From positions 186,001 to 250,000 of the forward strand of contig JAFKAC010000064.1 in assembly GCA_025766275.1 (NCBI GenBank): a DNA stretch of 64,000 nt, read 5' to 3'. Of this stretch, positions 22,301 through 33,814 are shown one piece after another. Source of the DNA: Lactarius indigo (taxonomy: Eukaryota; Basidiomycota; Agaricomycetes; Russulales; Russulaceae). Under the pieces are notes generated by a model. It was given only the letters and a program-made list of their open reading frames with translations, was not told the DNA's origin and searched no databases. Numbering within the stretch: the first letter of the stretch is position 1; each line of letters begins with the position of its first letter. The translations under genes and the position numbers were made by a program.

Positions 22301-24079
22301 TGTCGTAGTTTCGTTCTGCTTCCGAGAGTGTGGCGGAGTCATAGCCTATGGGGTGTCGTTTTCCGTCAGACTTCCGTTGTAATAATACGGCTCCCACCGC
22401 GTATCCAGAGGCGTCAACCTCTAATTCGAAAGGATCCTGCAGGACTGGGTGTGCCAGCACTGGTTCTTCAGTTACTAGGCGTTTTAGGGTGTTGAAGGCG
22501 TCGTCTTCCTCTTGTGTCCACCGCCATTCTTCGTTTTTCGTGTCAGTTTGGTAAGGGGCTTGGCGTGAGTTGCAAAACCGCGGATGAAGAGTCGGTAAAA
22601 GTTGCAAAAACCGAGGAAAGACCGGACGTCCTTGACTTTGGTCGGCGTTGGCCAGTCTTTGATTCCTTGCACTTTTACAGGGTCCATGCGGGTCACCCCC
22701 CTTTCAAGGATTACCCCCAGGTAATCCATCCGCGGCTGATGGAACAGGCATTTCTCCAGCTTGAAATAGAGGTCGTGTTCTTGCGCGACGCAGAGGACGT
22801 TGCGTACTGCGTTGATGTGGGCTGCCAAATCGTGATCAAAGTGAGTGGCTATGCCGATGTCGTCCATGTAAACACGTATCGTGGTCCCCAAACGCTCATG
22901 CTTTGCGATCGTGTCACGATAAATATGGTTCATCATTGCTTGAAAGGTGGCGGGAGAGTTAGTGAGGCCGAAGAACATGACCGTGGGTTCAAAAAGGCCG
23001 AATTTGGTTTTAAACGCCGCCTTTTCCTGATCGCCGTCGCGGATACGAATGTTATTGTATCCCCAGCGAATATCGAGCTTCGTGTAGATGTGTGCGTTAC
23101 TGAGGTCTAGAATGAGGTCCTGGATCAGAGGCAGCGGGTATTGGTTGCGAATGGTGTGCGAATTAATGACACGATAGTCCTGTACAGGGCGTAGCTTTCC
23201 ATCCTTCTTTTTGATGAAGAAGAATGACGATGCGTACGGGGAGATAGAAGGGCGTAGATAGCCCTGCTTCAACTTCTCTGCGAGAAAGTCCTTCAACTCG
23301 TCCTCTTCCTTTTGAGTCATTGGATACACCTTGCAGTCGATTGCCGCAGGTGCCGAAGGTTTGAAGTCGATAGCGTGGTCCCACGGTCGTGACGGTGGGA
23401 AGCGGTGCGAGGCCTGCTCATTGAATAGCATGCTAAATTCTGCATAGACTGGTGGCAGCACAGCTGCCTTCTGCTGTTGATTCGCGGATATTGCCAACTC
23501 TGTCAAAGTGGTGGCTCGCGCGAAGGTTTCTTCTTCCAATTCTTGGACAATCGCTTCTTTTTCTGTTGTGATTAGAGCCCGTATAAGGGGCGTGGTGAGT
23601 AAGTCCTCGGTGGTGGCCAAGGCCACCGGTTGCATGTCCGGATGCATAGTAGCGGTTGCCCAACTGATCGTGGGTTCGAAGGCGCTTAGCCATGGATAAC
23701 CCAGTACCATGGCCTCGCTGCCCAGGTCGGTGACCAGGAAGGTCATCTTTTTGATCTGTCCGCGTGTTTTCACCTCTAGGTTAACGTAATGAGTGATTAA
23801 CCCAGCTTTGTTTTCCGTGTTATCTATATTCCATATCTTGCGGGGCGTTTCTAGGCGTTCCATCGGGACTCCCGCCCGCGTTGCCATTCCTGGTTTGATA
23901 AAGTTGTCGGTGGCTCCGGAGTCCACTAACGCGTTGGTTTCAGTCGTTCGGTAATTCGTATGGACGGTTACTGGGATTCGCAGAGATCGATAGCGCGTTG
24001 TCACAATTACAGAATTACATTGTAAGGCCCTCACCCAGACTGACGGGTTCAGGCGCCCTGAAAACCCTCTTTTCCCCAC
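19338..24079 (-). pseudogene. pol: Gypsy-B pol with a single frameshift
   Basis: Two open frames together cover all pol domains. 24079-22484 holds protease (LVDSGATDNFI) and RT (VYMDDIGI). 22607-19338 (1089 residues) holds RNase H, integrase (HHCC; DD35E; GPF), chromodomain (YEVEAILDSRHFGRRRRLQY and on) and the long tail ending in a coiled-coil-like segment. Compared with Gypsy-F, one base is missing near 22540 in an A-rich run between RT and RNase H. The pol frame lies -1 relative to gag and overlaps its end by about 30 bases. A one-base error in the assembly cannot be excluded. Confidence 0.9.
19748..20464 (-). pseudogene. ORF X of Gypsy-B (one stop)
   Basis: It starts at an ATG encoding MSPRRSSSTP in the +1 frame of the pol tail. 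It is interrupted by one TGA right after RLREM, where Gypsy-C has CGA, and then open to 19748. The helical segment (YELEGWRRVAAEWQKEQL) is present before the stop. Confidence 0.45.
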
Positions 24080-26121
24080 AAGTCTTGAAGTATGAGGTCT
24101 TTTACCTCATCCGTGCTATTGGCCACCTGTGTCAGCCATTCCTTTGCTTGTTCTCCCGCCATCTTCGTTGCTTTGATCTGCGGCGCCGGCGTTGCACTGG
24201 GCGCTGGGGTGGCGTATCCTGGTAGCGATGGCTCGTACTGGGATACGGGTCCTGGAGATCCCGGCCATTGCGGTGGCCACGCGGTTTCTGTCATCCTACT
24301 GCTGGACGATGGATGTTGCCACTGTCTCTGCTGTCGGGGGTGTGGACAATTTCGTGAGAGATGTCCGGGGGCGTGACAGTTATAACAGAGCACGTTCCTT
24401 AGGTCTCTCCTAGATCCGCCTCTTCCTCGTCCTCGGGCTCCAGGACCTCCGCGTGGTGGGAATGGTGGTGTGGGCCAGTTGTGATTGGGTAGTTTGTTGA
24501 AGTCGATGTCTTCCGATCCGGCCAGTCTTACCTTGGCGCGATCGGCGGAGGTGTCCATGGCCCACGGGTTGGTTTGTGGCAAATTTTGCGGCAGGGCCCA
24601 TCCGGCGTTCCCGGTTTGCTTCTTTGGTGCCGTTGTACTCTTGTATTCGTTCAACCTTGCCTTGAGGTGGATGTAGTTCTTCTGTCGTTTGAGGACTGCC
24701 CTCTTCCAGTCGTCAAATGTTATGGGCTCGTCGAATTGGAACGCGTTCTTGAACAGTTCCTTGGGCAAACCCGACGTAAACAGGTCAATGGTTTGCGGTT
24801 CGTTGAGGTGGTAATGAGCCTTCCGTGCCAACTGTTCGAAGTCGTTGACGTACTTGTCAATGTCCTCTCCGACCATCTTGAAGCCTTTTCTTAGTATGGC
24901 TTGCGCTTGCTCCCTTTCCAACGTATTTTCGAATCGTTGGCTGAATCCGTCGGCCACAGTGTCCCAAAGTCCGCGGGTGTAGGGGCTGATCCCTCGTTGT
25001 ATTTGTCGATTGAGCCAGTTCAGAAAGGACAGTACCCATTCGCTAACTGCTCCGCCCTTGATATACGAAAGGAACAGGAGGCATCTCCTGTAGTCGTTAC
25101 GCATGATAGGGGCGTCCAAATTCATGCCCCAATAGACATGCCACTGTGTAAGGAATTGGTCGACTTTAAGTCGGTCCCCGTCAAAAATGGAAGGTGGCTC
25201 GCCGGTTAGCTTCTCGCTGGGGTGTCCTCCTCCTCCAGCACCACCACCACCTCCTCCGCCTCCTCCGCCTCCTCCGCCTCCTCCGCCTCCTGGCGGGTCG
25301 CGGGGTGGTCCTCTTGGTGGTTCGGTTCTTCGTAGATCGAATGGGATGCCCCCTCCTGGTGGCGGTGGCGGGTCATCTCCCGGTCCTCCCACTCCCGGGG
25401 GCAGTTCTATTATCGGTTGTCGCTCTGACGGAGGGTCCCCCCTGTCTGACCCTATTGCCCGGAAAATCGCGGCATCGTCTGCGGTCATACGTACCCCCGT
25501 TTCTGGGTTGATGGGCATGATGATATTTCTTGCTTCGTCTTGTATCACTTGCGCTTCTTCTATCGCGACTTCTTCCATTGCGCGTGTTATTGTAGCCATG
25601 ATGGCTGGGGATCGGATGTGAATAGGCTCTGGTTCTGTGATGTGCGCGGACTCAGCTCGTTCTATAAGGAGGTCTTGTATGGCCCCTCCGCTAGTCTCTG
25701 TCTGGTCTGGTCCCCGTCCTTCGCTTTCTTCCTGACTTGGCTCACTTTCTTCTTCTTCTGCCGATACTACTTCTCCGGTGGAGTGTTCTCGTAGTTGCCC
25801 GTCAATGGGGCCCCAGTCTGATCTGGTGTTGAGTTCTTGCGCGTCGATGTCGCAGCGGTACCTGGGTCCGGCCGGTCGTATTGCGTCCCACTGGGAGTCT
25901 ATAGGGTTCCACGCAACCTCTACCCAGCACAGATGATCGAAGTTGAACTCAACTGGGCGGAACCTGCTAGGTCCGTTGAATTCCACGAAGTACCCGGTTT
26001 CTTCTTGTCTTTCCCTCCAACTGGCAGCTTGTAAAAAGTGCGTAGGGACGTTGCGTTCTCCTCTTCTTTGGAGCGAGTAAGGACGGAAGTTCATCCACTG
26101 GTCTCTTGTCGTTACGGCCAC
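24049..26121 (-). CDS. gag: Gypsy-B Gag
   Basis: A 690-residue open frame. N-terminal region with a conserved TRDQWMNFRPYS start, acidic stretch, Gly/Pro-rich linker with a long Gly run (about 25300-25240), capsid-like helical region (GDRLKVDQFLTQWHVYWGMN and on), basic RG-rich segment, CCHC knuckle (CYNCHAPGHLSRNCPH) and a conserved C-terminal DLWGKEGF. The frame starts with GTG in the context ATCGTGG; the next in-frame ATG is codon 10 and is Thr in the sister elements. The GGGTTTT heptamer lies just before the stop. Confidence 0.85.
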   Translation of the reverse strand: MAVTTRDQWMNFRPYSLQRRGERNVPTHFLQAASWRERQEETGYFVEFNGPSRFRPVEFNFDHLCWVEVAWNPIDSQWDAIRPAGPRYRCDIDAQELNTRSDWGPIDGQLREHSTGEVVSAEEEESEPSQEESEGRGPDQTETSGGAIQDLLIERAESAHITEPEPIHIRSPAIMATITRAMEEVAIEEAQVIQDEARNIIMPINPETGVRMTADDAAIFRAIGSDRGDPPSERQPIIELPPGVGGPGDDPPPPPGGGIPFDLRRTEPPRGPPRDPPGGGGGGGGGGGGGGGGGAGGGGHPSEKLTGEPPSIFDGDRLKVDQFLTQWHVYWGMNLDAPIMRNDYRRCLLFLSYIKGGAVSEWVLSFLNWLNRQIQRGISPYTRGLWDTVADGFSQRFENTLEREQAQAILRKGFKMVGEDIDKYVNDFEQLARKAHYHLNEPQTIDLFTSGLPKELFKNAFQFDEPITFDDWKRAVLKRQKNYIHLKARLNEYKSTTAPKKQTGNAGWALPQNLPQTNPWAMDTSADRAKVRLAGSEDIDFNKLPNHNWPTPPFPPRGGPGARGRGRGGSRRDLRNVLCYNCHAPGHLSRNCPHPRQQRQWQHPSSSSRMTETAWPPQWPGSPGPVSQYEPSLPGYATPAPSATPAPQIKATKMAGEQAKEWLTQVANSTDEVKDLILQDLWGKEGFQGA

Positions 26122-26140
26122 GATGGTATCTTGGTCTTAA

Positions 26141-26671
26141 TGTAACGTCGCCACGACGTTAGCTCGACTTGAGCTCTAGGGGCGGTAACGACTTAGCGAT
26201 ATATCGATGCGCTGACTTGAAGACACGGAGGTCCAAGCTTCTGCCTTAGTGAATACACGGAGGTACACTGGCAGATCCCACTATGTTGGTCACGAACGAA
26301 GTCGGAGTTGCTTTAGGTTCAAAGAGAGAGAGAGAGAAGTGAAAAGAGAAACAAGTGGCAATTCAAGAAGACCAAGATGGCGTATCTTGGTCTTCGCAAG
26401 ACAGTTTAAATACACAAACTGGCAGGCTTAGAAGCGCTGCTATGAGTCACAGTAAGTAGCATCCAACGTATTGCGTAAGTAGCTCGAACCAGATACCACT
26501 ACTACCAGTATTAGTGGCGTCCGTCATCAGTCAGCAATCAGTACCGTATCACCTATCGTGCTACCGTATCACCGTGGTTTAAGTCCGCAACTAATCTACC
26601 TTACCGCCGTAGTTGCTACCGGTACAGTAAGGGTCATGAGCGCAAGAGTCCGTACAAGTCTGAACGTAACA
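26141..26671 (-). repeat. Gypsy-B 5' LTR
   Basis: 531 bp; differs from the other LTR at roughly a dozen places by eye, including a GA-repeat length change. On the minus strand it is followed after TT by AAGACCAAGAT. Confidence 0.95.
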
Positions 26672-28288
26672 GCGCAAGAAGCATGGGTCCGTAATAAAGA
26701 TACGCCCAAGTTCAAGATTGGAGATCTCGTGTGGCTGGAAGGCAAACATCTCCACACCAATCAGCCCACAGCGAAATTAGCGGCGCGACGCCACGGACCC
26801 TTTCGGGTGACGCAGGTGATGTCCCCTTACAATTATCGATTGGAACTTCCCACGCAGTGGAGCATCCACCCAGTATTCCACATCGATCTTCTCACACCGT
26901 ACAAGCAAACGTCACTTCATGGGGAAAGTTTCACACGACCACCGCCAGAGCTAATCGATGGGGAGGAAGAATATGAGGTTGAGGCCATTCTGGACTCTCG
27001 GCATTTCGGCAGGAGGCGGCGACTCCAGTATCTCATCAAGTGGAAGGGGTATCTGGACTCGGAAAACCAGTGGGTCAACAAAGAAGACGTCTTTGCGCCA
27101 GAGGCGCTCCGCCTTTATCAGGAAGCACAAGCACACGGAGTAACAGTTAAGAAGGGAGCCACCTACACTCAGGCGATCCTCCTCGACTCCCTTGCAGAAG
27201 ACGCTCGGGCTCTCCTCGCCGACGACAAAGAGACTGAGATTCCCAACGCCCAAATCACCCCGTACACACCTGTCGGCCAACCAGAGGGCCGCATCACCGC
27301 ACAAGAGTGGGCCAACGTGCTCGCCCGCTTCCCAGACCCCACGCAACAGCCCGACGACGAGTCCGCCGTCGCCCACGTATTCAAAGACGAGCGAGGTGAG
27401 CGCGAACCCATCGCCGCCATCCCTCCAAGCGACGACCTCATCGGCGTTCGCGGAATTTTCCCGCGCAACGACGAGCGTTCAAGCTCTCCTGGAGTACGAG
27501 TTGGAAGGATGGAGGAGGGTAGCGGCGGAGTGGCAGAAGGAACAGTTAGACTCAGCCGCGGCCTGACTGAGAGAGATGCGAGAGTGGCGGCAGCGATGGA
27601 GGCTGCTGAGGCTGGCCATGACAACGACGATTACTACCCAGCACGCCACGCCTTCCTTCGAACGAAAGGCGACCCTGCTAATCCCAGCATCACGCCCTGG
27701 CTCGTCAACTCCAACGGGTCCGCCATGTACCGAGGACGTGTGCGTGTACCGGGCGCCGCCGACCACCGTCCCTTCACTGCCGCTGACGACCCCGCGCATG
27801 TTATTGCGCCTGAGGGGTTCAGGGCAAACCGACGACCCAATTATATTCGATACCCCATCACCGGACCCGACGGCGTAGAGAGGGACGCGTCGCACGTCCG
27901 GATCATAGGGGGGGCCGACCCCCTCATACTGGGAGTGATACCGGGCTCGCCCCACTTGTACGGTAAGCCCCTTTACGCCGAGCCCCACGTCAACGCCGCG
28001 CTGCGCCCCACGTACCCCCACGAAGATCTCGTCATCTTCGCGGCGGACAAGATTACGGACCGCGCCCTCAACCGCATCAACGACGAATCGCTCACCGCCG
28101 AAGTCACGTGCTACCGCGCGGCCAGTTTCGAACTGGAGCGACTTCGTGCCAGAATAGCGCAGCTCCGCGACATGATCGCGTGCGCCCAGAGTGACCGGCA
28201 AGACTGCATCTACCGGCTAGAACGCGCTACCGCACTCGAGCGCATCGCCGACGAGCAGCGAGATTGGCCGGCGAGAGACTTTCGGTGA
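26672..28288 (+). pseudogene. pol: Gypsy-C pol 3' part
   Basis: Open from the integrase C-terminal region (AQEAWVRNKDTPKFK) through GPF, chromodomain and tail to the stop at 28286-28288. Relative to Gypsy-B it lacks roughly 70 bases near 27172, apparently lost between two short CAGG-type matches. This removes the start of ORF X but keeps the pol frame. By chance the frame is also open leftward through the adjoining LTR to 26558, giving a 576-residue LTR-pol fusion frame. Confidence 0.85.
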
Positions 28289-28317
28289 GTCGGGGTCTCA
28301 CGCTGAGAAGAGGGTGA

Positions 28318-28846
28318 TGTTACGTTCGGACTTGTACGGACTCTTGCGCTCGTGACCCTTACTGTACCGGTTGCAACTACGGCGGTAAGGTAGATTAGTT
28401 GCGGACTTAAACCACGGTGATACGGTAGCACGATAGGTGATACGGTACTGATTGCTGACTGATGACGGACGCCACTAATACTGGTAGTAGTGGTATCTGG
28501 TTCGAGCTACTTACGCGATACGTTGGACGCTACTTACTGTGACTCATAGCAGCGCTTCTAAGCCTGCTAGTTTGTGTATTTAAACTGTCTTGCGAAGACC
28601 AAGATACGCCATCTTGGTCTTCTTGAATTGCCACTTGTTTCTCTTTTCACTTCTCTCTCTCTCTTTGAACCTAAAGCAACTCCGACTTCATTCGTGACCA
28701 ACATAGTGGGATCTGCCAGTGTACCTCCGTGTATTCACTAAGGCAGAAGCTTGGACCTCCGTGTCTTCAAGTCAGCGCATCGATATATCGCTAAGTCGTT
28801 ACCGCCCCTAGAGCTCAAGTCGAGCTAACGTCGTGGCGACGTTACA
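28318..28846 (+). repeat. Gypsy-C 3' LTR
   Basis: 529 bp, TGTTACG...GTTACA. It appears identical by eye to the solo LTR at 48841-49369. TATTTAAA, AAGACCAAGAT and ATCTTGGTCTT are all present. Confidence 0.95.
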
Positions 28847-31800
28847 TTCGGCCTCTTTGAACCCACCGTCATGTTCTTTGGCCTCACCAATTCCCCCGCA
28901 ACCTTCCAAGCGATGATGAACCACATCTACCGAGACACGATAGCGAAGCATGAACGCCTCGGAACTACGATACGTGTCTATATGGATGACATCGGCATCA
29001 CTACTCACTTCGATCGTGACCTTGCAGCCCACACCGCAGCAGTGCGTGACGTCCTCCGCGTGGCGGAGGAGCACAATCTGTACTTCAAATTAGAGAAATG
29101 CCTATTTCACCAGCCGCGAATGGATTACCTGGGGGTAATCCTTGAAAGGGGGGTAACTCGCATGGATCCCGTAAAAGTTCAAGGCATCAAAGACTGGCCA
29201 ACACCCACAAAGGTCAAGGATGTTCGATCCTTCCTCGGCTTCTGCAACTTTTACAGACTATTCATTCGCGGCTTCGCCAATCACGCCAAACCACTCACCA
29301 AACTAACGTGAAAAGACGAAGAATGGCGATGGACAAGCGAGGAAGACAAAGCATTCAACACGCTGAAGAGTCTCGTAACTGAAGAACCAGTGCTGGCGCA
29401 TCCGGTGCTTCAAGACCCATTCGAATTAGAAGTTGACGCATCAGGATATGCGGTGGGAGCTGTCCTACTACAGAAAAAGGCTGACGGAAAGCTGCACCCC
29501 ATAGGGTACTACTCCGCGACGCTCTCGGAAGCAGAACGCAACTACGATATTTACGACCTGGAGTTGCTGGCCATCGTCAAAGTGCTCAGAAATTGGAGGC
29601 CATTACTTGCGGGAGCCCCACACAAAATCAAAATTTACTCCGACCACCTCAATTTACAGTACTGGAAGTCGCCACAGAAAATCAGTAGATGAGTTGCCAG
29701 GGAAGTACTCGAGCTATCCGAGTACGACTTCGAGATTCACCACATTAAGGGAAAGAACAACGGAAGAGCGGACACCTTATCAAGACGACCCGACTACGAC
29801 CAAGGGGTTGAAGACAACAGCAAAGTCATCGTTCTCCCTCCCGAAGTCTTTGTGAGAACCCTCAACGCGGTGCGCACCCTTATCGTGAACCCAAAGCTAC
29901 AACGGCCGCGCCATCAGCAAGACGAAGAAGTCATCAAGATGTGGGTAGACCCCCATCAACTCAAAAAGATACAGGGAGAGTGGTACAAAGACGGCAGGTT
30001 CGTGGTAACCGGACCAGCGTCGACACACCGCGTACTAATACACGATCATCATGACCTACCGATACACGGCCACCCGGGGATCGCGAGGACCCAACGAATC
30101 TTGGAACGACACTACTGGTGGCCGCGACTGTGACGAGACGTATGTGAATACGTACAGGGGTGCGCGGAATGCCAGCGGAATAAGGTGAACACTTGACCCA
30201 TACGGGCGGCGCTACACCCTATTACGCCGACACTAGAAGCCACGCCATTTTATACGGTGGCCATGGACTTCATCATGAAACTCCCTTCATCGAAGGGGTA
30301 CGACAGCATACTAACCGTCACCGACCACGACTGCAGCAAAGCCTCGGTCTTCATTCCATGCAAGGAGGAGATTACCGCAGAGGAAACGGCCGCCCTGTAC
30401 GTAACTCACGTCTTCAAACGCTTCGGGTTACCGTGCAAAGTTATCAGTGATCGCGACCCACGCTTCACATCAAAGTTCGTTTGGGAAACATGCCGAATCC
30501 TCGGAATTCAGCAGAACATATCAACGGCGTATCACCCGCGCACGGACGGACAGTCAGAAAGGACCAACCAATGGTTGGAGCAATATTTGCGCTTCTGGGT
30601 GAATGGACGTCAAGACGACTGGACTGCTTATCTGCCAATCGCAGAATTCGCACATAACAACTGGCCGCACGAACATACCAAGCAATTGCCATTTCACCTT
30701 CTCATGGGATATGATCCTCAAGCAGATTGGACTGATAAGCCTTCCCTGCTTCCCCTCGTAACCGCACGACTAACGCAGCTGAAAGAAGCTCGAGACAATG
30801 CCCAACGCCTTATAAAGAAGGCTCAGGAATCATGGGTACGCAATAAAGATATGCCCAAGTTCAGCGTCAACGACCTCGTGTGGCTCGAGGGCAAGCATCT
30901 TTGGACCAATCAACCAACGGCGAAATTAGCGGCACGACGCCACGGACCCTTTCGGGTAATACAGGTGATGTCCCCTTACAATTATCGATTGGAACTTCCC
31001 ATGCAGTGGAGCATCCACTCAGTGTTTCACATCGATCTTCTCACCCCGTACAAACAAACTCCTTTGCACGGGAAAATTTCCCACGACCACCGCCCGAATT
31101 GATAGACAGAGAAGAGGAATACGAAGTCGAGGCCATTCTAGACACTTGGCACGTTGGCAGGGGAAGACGCCTCCAGTACCTCATCAAATGGAAGGGATAC
31201 CCTGACTCGGAGAATCAGTGGGTTAACAAAGATGACGTCTTTGCGCCAGAGGCACTCCGCCTGTATCAGGAAGCATAGGCCCACGGCAAAAGGGATAAAG
31301 TGGGGGTCGCTTGTACAGAGGACAGTCATCCTCTTCTCCTTCGCTCAGCCATTACTCTCATGCCCACTTCTCCATTGCGACATGTCACACAGGCGCAGCT
31401 CCTCGACTCCCTTGCAGAAGACGCACGCGCCCTCTTGGCTGAGGACGACGACACCGAAGTTCCCAACACTCAACTCACACCATGGACACCTCTTGCACCA
31501 GCAGAGGGGCCCATCACCGCGCAAGAATGGATCAACGTCGTCACAAGATTCCCAGACCCGACAACCGCTCCCGACGACGACCAAGCCGTTGTCCACGTCT
31601 TCTGAAACGATCGTGGCGAGCGCGAACCCATCGCCGCTATCCCCCCAAGCGACGACCTCATCGGCGTTTGCGGAGTTTTCCCAAGCAACGACCAGCGTTC
31701 AAGCGCTGATGGAATACGAGTTGGAGGGCTGGAAGAGGGTAGCGGCGGCGTGGCAGAAGGAGCAGCTGGACTCAGCAGCGGCCCGACTGAGGGAGATGCG

Positions 31801-32508
31801 CGAGCATTGGCAGCGATGGCAGCAGCTGAGGCTGGCCATGACGACGAAGATTATTACCCGGCGAGACACTCCTTCCTTCAAATGAAACGCGACCCTCATA
31901 ATCCCCTCGTCACGCCCTGGCTCGTCTACACCGACGGCTCCCCCATGTATCAAGGACATGTGCGCGTGCCTGGCGCCGCCGATCACCGTCCGTTCACCGC
32001 CGCCGAGGACCCCGCGCATGTCATTGCACCTGAAGGGTTCCGGGCGAACCGACGACCCCATTACATTCGATACCCCATCACCGGGCCCGACGGAGTAGAG
32101 AGAGACGCGTCGCACGTCCAGATCATTGGAGGGGCGGACCCCCTCATATTGGGAGTCATACCAGGGTCGCCACACGTCTACGGTAAGCCCCTCTACGCCG
32201 AGCCTTACGTCTCCGCCGCGCTCCGCCCCACGTATCTGCACGAGGACCTTGTTGTCTTCGAAGTGGACAAGATCACCGACCGCGCGCTCAATCGTATCAA
32301 CAATGAGTCGCTCACTGCGGAAGTCACGCGCTTCCGCACGGCCAGCTACAAGCTGGATCGACTTCGGGCTCGGGTGAGCCAACTCCGCGCCATGATCGAA
32401 TGCGCGCAGGACGACAGGCGGGACGCTATTTACCGCCTGGAGCGCGCCACCGCCTTGGAGCGCATCGCGGACGAGCAGCGCGACTGGCCGGCTCACGACT
32501 TTCGGTGA
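28847..32508 (+). pseudogene. pol: Gypsy-D pol 3' part, broken
   Basis: RT (FGLTNSPATF, VYMDDIGI), RNase H, integrase, chromodomain and tail. In-frame stops lie at 29309-29311, 29690-29692, 30131-30133, 30194-30196, 31276-31278 and 31603-31605, and a frameshift near 31070. All of these match lesions in Gypsy-A. ORF X starts at 31382 (MSHRRSSSTP) and ends early at 31885 by a TGA where Gypsy-A has CGA. Confidence 0.9.
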
Positions 32509-32538
32509 GTCTGGGGTCTCACGCTAGAAGGGGGGTGA

Positions 32539-33064
32539 TGTCACGTTTCGACTCGTACGACTGAGGACCCTTACTGTACCGGTTGCAACTACGGCGGTAA
32601 GGTATATTAGTTGCGGACTTACCTACAATAGTGCGGTGATACGGTGATACAATAGGAGATACGGTACTGATAGCTGACTGAGAACGGACGCCACTGATAC
32701 TAGTACTAGTAGTACTAGGGTTTGAGCTACTTACGCGATACGTTGGACGCTTACTTACGGAGACTCATAGCAGTGCTTGAAAGCCTGCTGAATATGTATT
32801 TAAACTGTCTTGTGAAGACCAAGATACGCCATCTTGGTCTTCTTGAATCGTCACTTGTCTCTTTCTCTTTCATCCTCTTCGCTCTTCTAAGGCCGTCCGA
32901 CTTCGCTCGTGACCGGAAGAATAGTCGACCTGCCGGTGTACCTTCGCGTATTCACTAAGGCAGAAGCTTGGACCTCCGCGTCTTCAAGCCCCCGAGATTG
33001 TCCTATCGCTAAGTTGTTACCACCATTCGTGCTCAAGTCAAGCTAACGTCGTGACGACATTACA
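32539..33064 (+). repeat. Gypsy-D 3' LTR
   Basis: 526 bp, TGTCACG...ATTACA, preceded by the purine tract GAAGGGGGGTGA. Nearly the same as the Gypsy-A LTRs. Confidence 0.95.
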
Positions 33065-33436
33065 TTATCTATAGCAGTTACAACATTACAGTACTATGTT
33101 TACCATATTAGGCAAGTCAGGGTACATACAGTAGTGGGCATATCATGTCCGGTGATGAGGAGAAGTCTCATGACTGTCTCAGAAGTGCGAAACACATCAG
33201 GCGTGTGTAAAAATGCGATATTGTGGACGCCTTTACTCATCACTTTTGCACAAATGGACATGGTGGGGCCATAGAGCATAAATATCCTCCTATGGGGAGG
33301 GAGGCGAATACAGAACTTCATACCTCTTCACTTGTGCACACTCTCCCCTCTGAAACAGTCTCTCAACCTACTGCAAAGGTGAGAACGTCCCTCCTGTGTG
33401 CTGCGCTTTAGCCTGTAAGGCTTTTGCTGCGCAACA
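33065..33436 (+). repeat. Copia-E 5' LTR (truncated)
   Basis: 372 bp matching 40217-40588. The missing first 29 bases are explained by the insertion of Gypsy-D and later loss of everything to its left. Confidence 0.9.
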
Positions 33437-33450
33437 GGTTATGGGCCCTG
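33437..33450 (+). promoter_or_regulatory. Copia-E primer-binding site (half-tRNA type)
   Basis: GGTTATGGGCCCTG directly follows the LTR. It matches, with one mismatch, the complement of the anticodon stem-loop of initiator methionine tRNA. Drosophila copia is known to prime from an internal fragment of that tRNA. The assignment is inference. Confidence 0.5.
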
Positions 33451-33814
33451 TTACAGGGCTTGCCGTTGCACTTCTTGACAAAGTAGCATCCAGTGGTGGC
33501 GCACACATACTATCTATATCTCCTATGGAAGAGCAGATTTGTTATGAGACACAGTGAACAGACCCTGGAAGGCGCCCTGGTTCATAACAGACCCAGTATT
33601 GTACTCTAGAGGAGTACACAGACTTGGCCCACTGTCTAACATTGACATGGTCAAGCAGTTCTTTTGGCATAGACTATGGTAGTCTCCAAAGACCAAAGTC
33701 TGCAGAGTTTGCTCTGTAGTCGAATGGATTAATGCTGGCTTTATTATCTCACTCAGTATTACGATGAAACTCTGATACTGACGTTCTCAAAAACCAACAG
33801 ATTCATCACCAACT

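Larger units (their letters stand above)
18782..26671 (-). mobile_element. Gypsy-B, near-intact chromovirus
   Basis: A 7.9-kb minus-strand element with LTRs of 527 and 531 bp, an intact 690-residue gag frame, and pol broken only by one frameshift near 22540. The left flank is host sequence (CAATA). The right flank is the pol gene of Gypsy-C (GCGCA), so no TSD is visible. The simplest reading is that B inserted into C and that its left LTR later recombined with another LTR, deleting what lay to the left. Confidence 0.9.
26672..28846 (+). mobile_element. Gypsy-C, 3' remnant (family B)
   Basis: Plus-strand remnant made of the end of integrase, the chromodomain, the pol tail and the 3' LTR. It begins exactly where Gypsy-B's right LTR ends and ends exactly where Gypsy-D pol sequence begins, as expected for nested insertions whose left halves were later lost. 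Confidence 0.9.
28847..33064 (+). mobile_element. Gypsy-D, 3' remnant (family A)
   Basis: It begins within RT and continues through the rest of pol to a 526-bp LTR. It is very close to Gypsy-A and shares its lesions, but the flanks differ, so it is not a duplicated segment. Its right end sits inside the 5' LTR of Copia-E, next to TTATC. Confidence 0.9.

Noticed and set aside
22514..23110. 198-codon open frame on the + strand opposite Gypsy-B pol (similar ones at 19425-20147, 13397-13816, 44097-44555)
   Set aside because: They mirror conserved pol codons on the opposite strand and recur only because pol is conserved; no independent domain.
9407..33064. One giant palindrome made of A/B on the left and C/D on the right
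   Set aside because: The flanks, TSD and break points differ, and B/C and A/D are separate copies of two families; nested insertion explains the order better.
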